Of a stretch of DNA of 7,453 bases, positions 1 through 3,957 are shown in pieces. This DNA comes from Bacteroidota bacterium. GTDB taxonomy: Bacteria; Bacteroidota; Bacteroidia; Bacteroidales; VadinHA17. The first letter of the stretch is position 1, and every line of letters begins with the position of its first letter. The DNA lies in contig JAEYZD010000121.1 in NCBI GenBank assembly GCA_023430725.1, positions 1 through 7,453 of the forward strand, read 5' to 3'. The position numbers and the translations under genes are program-made. The notes beneath the pieces are model-generated. The model saw only the letters and a list, made by a program, of their open reading frames with translations. It was not told the origin of the DNA and did not search any database.

Positions 1-872
1 ATGGCCACAATCTTGGTTTTATCCTTATCGGTCCGGATTGTTTTCTGCCGGTTGTATGCAATCTTGCCATCACTAATGTTTGAATATCTCAATCGGCAGA
101 GGTCTGCCATATTGATGCCATTACAGAGGTAACTGAAGATCCATATATCTCTGCACATTCTCTGAGTTTCGGATGCCGGTGTATATTCTAATATCGTCTT
201 AATCTGGGCAAGAGTGAGGGCCATCTTCCGGCCTTGCTCGGAGGGAATCTCATACTTTTCTTCACTACTCTTGCCGAATGGATATTGTGTCTGAGATATG
301 ATCCCGTGCCTCTTGCCCTCATTCAGAATTGCCCGGAGTGCCCTCATGTACATTGATATACTTGTGTAGCTCTTGCCATCTTCCAAGAGATGTGCCTCGT
401 ACCTCTTCAGAAATGATACTGTTATATCAGCAAATTTCAGATCCCTCTTTGCGAAATCAGCAATACTATCCTTTGAATATTTGTACCATTCAGCCGTTCC
501 ATATTGGCCGGTACTCTTCAATAATGCCTCCCTATTCTCAAAGGCAGAGAATATACTATCCTTAGTGCCACGGCTTAATCTTGTTTTCAGCTCATCCAGA
601 GAAAAGCCTTCGCCCTTCACCATGAGTTTAATCTGCTCTTTTATCTTCTCAAATCCGGCCAGGATCAGCTCTCTATTCTCTTTTAATTCTTTCGTCCTGG
701 TGGTTGGCATCTTCGCCCAATCCTCTTTAGTCATTTTGATGCCGGAGGGATAATAAGTCTGTTTGCCATTGAATGTGATGCGGTATCTTACAGGATACTC
801 TTCATCTTCTCTGAATCCTCTCGTATCATGTACGGTGGTTGCTGAGATCTTATCTAAAGTAAAATTTTCCAT
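1..872 (-). CDS. Tyrosine recombinase (integrase) of a mobile element, C-terminus cut by the window edge
   Basis: My reading of the minus strand from the ATG at 872 gives 290 codons without a stop, running off the left edge. An in-frame TAA five codons upstream fixes the start. Residues about 10-90 resemble the N-terminal arm-DNA-binding domain of Bacteroidota integrases (YRITFNGKQTYYPSGIKM at 30-47). Residues about 105-200 look like the SAM-like core-binding domain, including FADITVSFLKRYEAHL and a YTSISMYMRALRAILN helix. The catalytic domain begins near 218 with MALTLAQIKTIL, followed by IFSYLCNGINMADLCRL (245-261) and the beta-hairpin lysine in YNRQKT (K277). The distal His, Arg and Tyr boxes lie outside the window. 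The position where other tyrosine recombinases have the first catalytic Arg (GxR) is Asn254. The gene reads away from the tRNA-Pro fragment at about 1035-1078, so the enzyme presumably inserted this element there. Family assignment is firm; activity cannot be judged. Confidence 0.93.
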   Translation of the reverse strand, partial: MENFTLDKISATTVHDTRGFREDEEYPVRYRITFNGKQTYYPSGIKMTKEDWAKMPTTRTKELKENRELILAGFEKIKEQIKLMVKGEGFSLDELKTRLSRGTKDSIFSAFENREALLKSTGQYGTAEWYKYSKDSIADFAKRDLKFADITVSFLKRYEAHLLEDGKSYTSISMYMRALRAILNEGKRHGIISQTQYPFGKSSEEKYEIPSEQGRKMALTLAQIKTILEYTPASETQRMCRDIWIFSYLCNGINMADLCRLRYSNISDGKIAYNRQKTIRTDKDKTKIVA

Positions 873-946
873 TCCCTTGCCGTGTTATTGTACATAGATT
901 ATGCATACAAATATGAGCAATAAAAGTCACATTAGGCAAATAAGAG

Positions 947-954
947 CAAAGATA
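947..954 (-). promoter_or_regulatory. Possible -7 element (TATCTTTG) for the integrase
   Basis: On the minus strand TATCTTTG fits the Bacteroidota TAnnTTTG -7 consensus and lies about 75 bp before the integrase ATG. I see no convincing TTTG at the expected -33 distance, so this is tentative. The site lies between the paired repeats that may bind the integrase, which would allow autoregulation; that part is inference. Confidence 0.25.
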
Positions 955-1034
955 TTATTAACACAATTAATTGAATCACTATATTTTAGTGAAATGAGGC
1001 AAAAATGGGAATGTGACGATTATGGCTCTTTTAT

Positions 1035-1078
1035 GTCTGGGGGGCAAGGGGCCCCGGGTTCAAATCCCGGCATCCCGA
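1035..1078 (+). pseudogene. 3' half of a tRNA-Pro(GGG) gene, separated from its 5' half by element insertion
   Basis: The bases fit tRNA numbering exactly from the anticodon loop onward. The loop is CTGGGGG (1037-1043) with anticodon GGG at 1039-1041, followed by stem strand GCAAG, a five-base variable loop and a T-arm of CCGGG / TTCAAAT / CCCGG (1054-1070). The 3' acceptor strand is CATCCCG and the discriminator is A1078. G72 with A73 implies a C1:G72 pair, the proline identity feature, which agrees with the anticodon. CCA is not encoded. Upstream of 1035 there is no matching anticodon-stem strand (CTTGC expected, TATGT found), no D-arm and no CGGGATG acceptor strand. This is therefore a remnant used as an integration site. 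The functional tRNA is expected at the far end of the element. Confidence 0.82.
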
Positions 1079-1084
1079 CTGAGC

Positions 1085-1120
1085 AAAAAGCTCCTTCGCC
1101 AGTTGGCGAAGGAGTTTTTG
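1085..1120 (+). terminator. Rho-independent terminator of the tRNA-Pro gene
   Basis: CTCCTTCGCC (1091-1100) and GGCGAAGGAG (1105-1114) form a perfect 10-bp stem with an AGTT loop, followed by TTTTTG. Five A residues precede the stem, so it could work in both directions. Its position 12 bp after the tRNA 3' end fits the original chromosomal terminator of that gene and marks this side as host DNA. Confidence 0.85.
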
Positions 1121-1170
1121 TTTGTTAGGATCGACGATTAAGCTTGCTTATGAGGAGAACTTAAGAAACA

Positions 1171-1207
1171 AAAAAACATGTCAGACGAAGGCTGACATGA
1201 GCTTTTT
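1171..1207. terminator. Bidirectional terminator-like hairpin
   Basis: CATGTCAG (1177-1184) pairs with CTGACATG (1192-1199) around a 7-base loop. Six A residues lie just to the left, and AGC plus five T residues lie to the right. On the minus strand the T-run follows the stem directly, so it is the better terminator in that direction. It may stop leftward read-through towards the tRNA. No gene lies close on its right on the minus strand. Confidence 0.5.
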
Positions 1208-1228
1208 GCTCAGGATGGTCCCCCAAAA

Positions 1229-1274
1229 GGGATCACGATCCCGACACGCCAGTGGCGGGAGAGTAATCCCGGCC
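1229..1274. repeat. GC-rich palindromic repeat, copy 1
   Basis: The unit starts with the near-palindrome GGGATCACGATCCC, continues with a short stem (CGCC AGT GGCG) and ends in ATCCCGGCC. The order of blocks matches copy 2 at 1315-1358. The outer GGGAT and ATCCC ends can also pair. A T-run follows shortly after. This looks like a dispersed intergenic repeat of the REP or MITE kind; the family is not one I recognise. Confidence 0.6.
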
Positions 1275-1314
1275 AATGACGCTGTTTTTTTCTGCTCTTG
1301 TCACCCACCCCACC

Positions 1315-1358
1315 GGGATCGCGCGATCCGCCAGCCGGCGGAGAGGGCAATCCCGGCC
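1315..1358. repeat. GC-rich palindromic repeat, copy 2
   Basis: The blocks follow the same order as copy 1. GGATCGCGCGATCC (1316-1329) is a perfect 14-bp palindrome, the short stem is CCGCC / GGCGG, and the unit ends in GCAATCCCGGCC. Outer CCGGGAT and ATCCCGG can pair to close the whole unit. Stem changes relative to copy 1 mostly keep pairing possible. A T-run follows, as in copy 1. The end lies about 50 bp before the small lipoprotein gene. Confidence 0.6.
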
Positions 1359-1371
1359 TCTAGAAAGATTT

Positions 1372-1402
1372 TTTGCCGGATCCTCCCAATTTCCTAAATT
1401 TG
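1372..1402 (+). promoter_or_regulatory. Bacteroidota-type promoter of the 60-aa lipoprotein gene
   Basis: TTTG at 1372-1375 (-33) and TAAATTTG at 1395-1402 (-7, full match to TAnnTTTG) are 19 bp apart, within the usual spacing. The -7 box ends only 5 bp before the ATG at 1408. Transcription would start at or next to the start codon, giving a leaderless or nearly leaderless mRNA. The boxes are visible; their use is inferred. Confidence 0.55.
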
Positions 1403-1407
1403 CAGAA

Positions 1408-1590
1408 ATGAAAAAACTTCTCCTGGTCATCCTCGCAGTCATCATTCTTGCGTCATGCAACAAGGCCGTCTGCCCGGCATACAGCGATTCAGCTAATGAT
1501 CTGAAGAATACCCTCTTTCAGAAAGGAAACGTCAGGGCCGACGGCATCAACAGGGTCTACCGCGACAGCTATCAGAAAAAGCTGAGATAA
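1408..1590 (+). CDS. Small lipoprotein of unknown function (60 aa)
   Basis: The protein starts MKKLLLVILAVIILASC, a signal peptide with a standard lipobox (LASC) and Cys17 as the lipidated residue. The mature part is about 44 residues, begins CNKAVCPAYSDSAND and ends in a basic tail (YRDSYQKKLR). It has no visible domain. Short lipoproteins with a CPAYSD-like start after the lipid Cys are, as far as I recall, common in Bacteroidota; I know of no assigned role. It probably sits in the membrane facing the periplasm or on the outer membrane. The chosen ATG is supported by the signal peptide and a -7 box just upstream. It is convergent with the lipoprotein gene at 1750-2148. Confidence 0.8.
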   Translation: MKKLLLVILAVIILASCNKAVCPAYSDSANDLKNTLFQKGNVRADGINRVYRDSYQKKLR

Positions 1591-1749
1591 CACTACCCCA
1601 GCTCTCCACCTGATAAAACCTGATCAAAGGATAAATTACTGCCTTATCACATAAATTCCGAAATAAGGCTGACAGGAAAACTGTCCGCATCAGCCCGCCG
1701 GCAGTACAGGCTGCCGCCTGTTCCGGCAGATCAACTCACCTTGCCGGTG
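1591..1749. other. Intergenic region between convergent genes, with several hairpins
   Basis: I see no gene here. GCCTTAT (1641-1647) pairs with ATAAGGC (1663-1669), GACAG (1671-1675) pairs with CTGTC (1681-1685), and the GC-rich stretch 1697-1729 can fold in two ways: CAGGC/GCCTG (1707-1720) or CTGCCG/CGGCAG (1711-1729). None is followed by a long T-run, so these are only weak candidates for terminating the two facing genes. Confidence 0.4.
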
Positions 1750-2148
1750 TCAGTACCAGCTCTGAACCAGAACTTTCCTGTCATTCTGATATTCACTCAC
1801 CCGGTAGAAAACTGAAGAATCATTCTCAATCTGGTACATCCAGTAGCCATAGACTCCCGGAGTGACATACTTCCTTCGCAGGTACAGCCTGTCTCCTTCC
1901 CTGAAGTCACAATCCCTGCTGTACGCTGATATCTTGCCAAAAGTGGAGTCAAGCGATGTCTTGATCCATATCAGATGAGGATCACCAAACCTTGCCGGGG
2001 CAGTATGACGGAAATCCTGGTAGTCGCCGATGTACATGCGTGTAACATAAAGCTGGTCCTCCTCCGGCTCGGTAGCAGTTTTGGTGGCCGTACTGCAGGA
2101 GGCAACGATGATAAGCAAAGCCGGTAACAGAAATCTTTTCAATCTCAT
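1750..2148 (-). CDS. Hypothetical lipoprotein, 132 aa
   Basis: The N-terminus MRLKRFLLPALLIIVASC is a signal peptide with lipobox VASC and lipidated Cys18. A short Thr/Glu-rich linker (STATKTATEPEED) follows. The mature part is rich in aromatic and beta-forming residues, with the stretches YIGDYQDFRHT (39-49), RFGDPHLIWIKTSLD (53-67), CDFREGDRLYLRRKY (80-94) and PGVYGYWMYQIENDSS (97-112). These look like conserved blocks of a small globular domain, and I believe similar proteins exist in Bacteroidota, but I cannot name a domain. No Shine-Dalgarno is visible before the ATG. It lies 64 bp downstream of a 44-aa reading frame on the same strand and could share its promoter. Confidence 0.85.
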   Translation of the reverse strand: MRLKRFLLPALLIIVASCSTATKTATEPEEDQLYVTRMYIGDYQDFRHTAPARFGDPHLIWIKTSLDSTFGKISAYSRDCDFREGDRLYLRRKYVTPGVYGYWMYQIENDSSVFYRVSEYQNDRKVLVQSWY

Positions 2149-2176
2149 GATCTCTTGATTTGTTTGTTACTTCTCA

Positions 2177-2204
2177 GTGATAATCCCCTCCGGGAGATCA
2201 TTAC
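2177..2204 (-). promoter_or_regulatory. Long RNA hairpin between the 44-aa frame and the lipoprotein gene
   Basis: Read as minus-strand RNA, positions 2204-2193 and 2188-2177 form a 12-position stem with one mismatch and two G-U pairs, capped by a CGGA loop. The plus-strand version pairs less well, which favours a role in minus-strand RNA. It lies in the 5' leader of the 132-aa lipoprotein gene and 3' of the 44-aa frame. No U-run follows, so simple termination is unlikely; it could influence translation or stability. Confidence 0.4.
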
Positions 2205-2212
2205 AAAATCAG

Positions 2213-2347
2213 TTATACTGTATAGAATATATATTTGTAGTCGAAACCGTGCTCATTCAGCCACCAGCGCAATGCCTTGGCAATCTTCCGGCGTCTCAGG
2301 AGTACCTTCCCGGTCGCATCCGATGAAATCTGATAGTACGTCTTCAT
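2213..2347 (-). CDS. Small basic protein of unknown function (44 aa)
   Basis: Minus-strand frame from ATG (2347-2345) to TAA (2215-2213). The protein starts MKTYYQISSDATGKV, then has a basic run (LLRRRKIAKALRWW, 16-29) and ends in the aromatic tail HGFDYKYIFYTV. It has nine Lys/Arg against three acidic residues, with no signal peptide or Cys. An amphipathic helix over about 14-32 is plausible, suggesting nucleic-acid or membrane contact; that is inference. The main support is position: a promoter matching the Bacteroidota consensus (2373-2404) ends 25 bp before the ATG. The composition is also protein-like. The 132-aa lipoprotein gene follows after 64 bp and may be co-transcribed. I do not recognise a family. 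A longer frame on the opposite strand is less protein-like. Confidence 0.6.
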   Translation of the reverse strand: MKTYYQISSDATGKVLLRRRKIAKALRWWLNEHGFDYKYIFYTV

Positions 2348-2372
2348 CTCGTTTTGTATTTGATTTTCATGT

Positions 2373-2404
2373 CAAATTTACAAAGCCAGGCAATCGGTTC
2401 CAAA
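2373..2404 (-). promoter_or_regulatory. Near-consensus Bacteroidota promoter for the 44-aa gene
   Basis: On the minus strand TTTG (2404-2401) is followed after 20 bp by TAAATTTG (2380-2373), a full match to the -33/-7 pattern with ideal spacing. Transcription would start near 2366-2368, leaving a leader of about 20 bases before the ATG at 2347. Confidence 0.6.
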
Positions 2405-2514
2405 TCGCAAACGCGCAATTAATGTACATTTTGGAGCATATGACAACCTTTCGTCAATCCGCTGAAGCGATTCACTTACCGGATAGGGCAACTCACGTCC
2501 TTAAACGGGACGAC

Positions 2515-2539
2515 TGTCAAAACCGGTTGAGTTTTGACA
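2515..2539. promoter_or_regulatory. Perfect 9-bp hairpin or inverted repeat in the intergenic region 2405-2611
   Basis: TGTCAAAAC (2515-2523) and GTTTTGACA (2531-2539) are exact inverses separated by 7 bases. No T-run follows on either strand. It lies about 75 bp past the end of the SiaC-like gene and over 100 bp upstream of the promoter at 2373-2404. It could be a transcript-end structure or an operator. A smaller inverted pair, CGTCC/GGACG, lies at about 2496-2512. I see no gene in 2405-2611. Confidence 0.4.
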
Positions 2540-2611
2540 AAGGCCGAATTAAAAGTGACTGAATTTTTAGATTTCCTGCCTGCTCCCATTGAGAGAGGTC
2601 AGAGTCTGAGC

Positions 2612-3073
2612 CTAAAAGAGTACAAGGGCATCCCTTATAACCTTCGAAGAATCGTCCGTGGCATACAGTTTCAGGCCTACCTCAGGAATTGAATCCTGCA
2701 GAATGTCAGTGAAGGGATTGAAGGAATCCCGGAGATCACCTGAAAGCTTCATGTCATCAAACTCCTCCAGGGGTATGTAGATATGCACCATAAGCCGGTA
2801 ATCGGGATTGTTTATCCTGGTCAGGGTCTTTACAATCTTGCTTATCCAGAGTGTGGAGGATGTATTGAAGTACTCGATATTCAGCCTCAGGTTCGTCACC
2901 GGCTGTGGCTGGATGACATAATTGCCCACCCAGTTGAGCACCGGCTCGTATATCCTTGTTGCATTCTCAGGCAGTGACCTGCCTTTGAGTGATATCTCGC
3001 CAAGGCTGTACCTGAGCTCTATCTGCGGCGTCTTTGAAGTCTTTTCGACGATTAAGTCCGTTAGTTTTTCCAT
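2612..3073 (-). CDS. SiaC-family regulatory phosphoprotein (DUF1987)
   Basis: This 153-aa cytosolic protein carries the family hallmarks in order: GEISLKGRSLPENATRIYEPVLNWVGNY (25-52), LRLNIEYFNTSSTLWISKIVKTL (62-84) and a central strand with VHIYIPLEEFDDM (96-108). In Pseudomonas, SiaC is switched by phosphorylation of a Thr in a YLNTSS motif by the kinase SiaB, is dephosphorylated by the PP2C enzyme SiaA, and when unphosphorylated activates the diguanylate cyclase SiaD. Thr71 in EYFNTSS is the equivalent residue here. No siaA, siaB or cyclase gene lies in the window, so the partners are elsewhere or different. The C-terminus is about 25 residues longer than the Pseudomonas protein. It has its own promoter (3129-3160) and open intergenic space on both sides, so it is probably monocistronic. 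Family is confident; the output is unknown. Confidence 0.88.
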   Translation of the reverse strand: MEKLTDLIVEKTSKTPQIELRYSLGEISLKGRSLPENATRIYEPVLNWVGNYVIQPQPVTNLRLNIEYFNTSSTLWISKIVKTLTRINNPDYRLMVHIYIPLEEFDDMKLSGDLRDSFNPFTDILQDSIPEVGLKLYATDDSSKVIRDALVLF

Positions 3074-3128
3074 TATGAAAGTTCTTCCCGATCTAAAACC
3101 TAATTACCTGAAGCTAATAACTATTCAC

Positions 3129-3160
3129 CAAAATTAGAGTAAACGGGCGTAAGTACACAA
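3129..3160 (-). promoter_or_regulatory. Promoter of the SiaC-like gene
   Basis: On the minus strand TTG (3160-3158) and TAATTTTG (3136-3129, matching TAnnTTTG) are 21 bp apart. The predicted start near 3124 gives a leader of about 50 bases before the ATG at 3073. The remaining intergenic DNA (3161-3272) shows no gene. Confidence 0.5.
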
Positions 3161-3272
3161 TCCTTAATCAAAAACTAAAGCACGATTATCAACTTATACG
3201 ACCGTTCGTCACAGGAAGCGTGAAATTATCAGGGCACACATCCCGAAAAGATGTACTGAGGTTCCGGCAGCG

Positions 3273-3291
3273 CCTTCAGTCAGGCTGAAAG
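3273..3291 (-). terminator. Weak hairpin directly after the ppa stop codon
   Basis: Read on the minus strand, CTTTCAG (3291-3285) can pair with CTGAAGG (3279-3273) around CCTGA, with one G-U pair. It begins right after the stop codon at 3294-3292. There is no T-run, so it may protect the mRNA end rather than terminate transcription. Confidence 0.3.
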
Positions 3292-3927
3292 TCACATGTT
3301 CGGAAAGTCATCCGCGTAGTCCTTCATTGAACGCCTGATGACCTCCCTTGCCTCATCAGTGTCATACAGGTCAGCAATTATCACCCTGCGCTTTTCCCCC
3401 GGCAGGTCCTTATATGTAAGAAAGTAGTGCTTCAGCCTTTCGATTGCAATTGCCGGACAGTCCCTGATGTCAGCATATTCACCGTAGACCGCATCGTTAT
3501 AGAGCACTGCTATGATCTTGTCATCAGCCTCGTTGCCGTCTATCATCCTGAATCCGCCAATGGGTCTGGCCTGGACAAGGATGTCGCCGTGCGTAATGTC
3601 CTTTTCGGTCAGAATGCATATATCCATGGCATCACCGTCACCCCTGATTCCCTTGAGCCCTGTCATCTCCATGGTTCTTGCGGCAACAGCAGTGCCTGTC
3701 AGGGTCCTGGGGATGAAACCGTAAAGTGCCGGCACAACGTTGGAATAACGCTGAGGCCTGTCAAGCCTGAGGTAACCCGAGATCTTATCCATCTCATACT
3801 TGACAGTATCTGTAGGAACCATCTCTACATATGTCATTACAATATCCGGCGCGTTTATGCCAATATCTATCCCGTGCCACGGATGTGACCGGAAGCGGCA
3901 GCATTCGGCATCTTTTGTCTTCTTCAT
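3292..3927 (-). CDS. ppa: Inorganic pyrophosphatase, family I
   Basis: Soluble Mg-dependent enzyme hydrolysing pyrophosphate to phosphate, which drives nucleic acid, protein and lipid synthesis forward. The 211 residues align by eye with E. coli PPase active-site positions: K43, E45, R57 and Y69 in the KYEMDKISGYLRLDRP...ALYGFIP segment, metal-binding D97, D99 and D102 in GDGDAMDI, D130, D135 and K137 in IDGNEADDKII, and Y172 K173 in YFLTYKD. All catalytic residues are present. One oddity is Ala100, where the family signature D-x-D-[PE]-x-D normally has Pro. The protein is longer than the E. coli enzyme (about 175 aa), with an N-terminal RSHPWHGIDIG segment and a C-terminal helix that I associate with a Bacteroidota subgroup. 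The gene starts 30 bp after the deacetylase gene and has no promoter of its own that I can see. Confidence 0.95.
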   Translation of the reverse strand: MKKTKDAECCRFRSHPWHGIDIGINAPDIVMTYVEMVPTDTVKYEMDKISGYLRLDRPQRYSNVVPALYGFIPRTLTGTAVAARTMEMTGLKGIRGDGDAMDICILTEKDITHGDILVQARPIGGFRMIDGNEADDKIIAVLYNDAVYGEYADIRDCPAIAIERLKHYFLTYKDLPGEKRRVIIADLYDTDEAREVIRRSMKDYADDFPNM

Positions 3928-3957
3928 TATATTATCAGGTTAAGGGTGGGTTTCAGG

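Larger units (their letters stand above)
926..1078. other. Attachment-site region (att junction) of the integrated element
   Basis: This stretch joins element DNA (left) to a tRNA-Pro 3' half (right). The crossover-side identity probably begins near 1035, where tRNA-like sequence starts. On the element side there are paired short repeats: GTCACATT at 926-933 against its inverse AATGTGAC at 1010-1017, TAAGAGC at 941-947 against GCTCTT at 1025-1030, and a direct AGGCAAA at 934-940 and 997-1003. Paired repeats next to a core site are typical of arm-type integrase or excisionase binding sites. The tRNA target and adjacent integrase are visible; the roles of the repeats are inferred. Confidence 0.6.
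1079..1213. repeat. Perfect 15-bp inverted repeat enclosing two terminator hairpins
   Basis: CTGAGCAAAAAGCTC at 1079-1093 recurs in exact inverse orientation as GAGCTTTTTGCTCAG at 1199-1213. Each copy leads into its own hairpin pointing to the interior, and each hairpin ends in a T-run followed by GTTT. The arrangement is two convergent units of similar layout but different stem sequence. It could be an inverted duplication of tRNA trailer sequence or a small repeat element. No open reading frame of note lies inside. Confidence 0.6.

Noticed and set aside
373..753. Plus-strand frame within the integrase gene
   Set aside because: The minus strand here encodes a clear tyrosine recombinase; the opposite frame is a shadow.
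1006..1078. A complete tRNA starting at TGGGAAT (1006-1012)
   Set aside because: The spacing to the anticodon is about right and a few bases match the expected CGGGATG, but the acceptor has mismatches, there is no D-stem and the anticodon stem is broken. It is not a functional tRNA.
901..1128. Plus-strand reading frame of 75 codons spanning the att region
   Set aside because: It runs through the tRNA fragment and the terminator hairpin, and its protein has no coherent composition.
1171..1358. CRISPR array or small array of direct repeats
   Set aside because: There are only two diverged copies, each internally palindromic, with no regular spacers and no cas genes.
1122..1397. Plus-strand reading frame across the repeat cluster, and an opposing frame at 1233-1463
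   Set aside because: Both are made of GC-rich palindromic repeat sequence and hairpins; neither has protein-like features, and the second overlaps the lipoprotein gene.
2348..2370. Eight-codon upstream frame (MKIKYKTR) whose stop overlaps the start of the 44-aa gene
   Set aside because: Its ATG lies at or before the predicted transcription start, so it may not be transcribed; the overlap is probably chance.
2155..2562. Plus-strand reading frame of 135 codons
   Set aside because: It is antisense to the 44-aa gene and its promoter, has a low-complexity Ser-rich composition and no recognisable domain. It may appear in automated annotation, but I favour the minus-strand reading.
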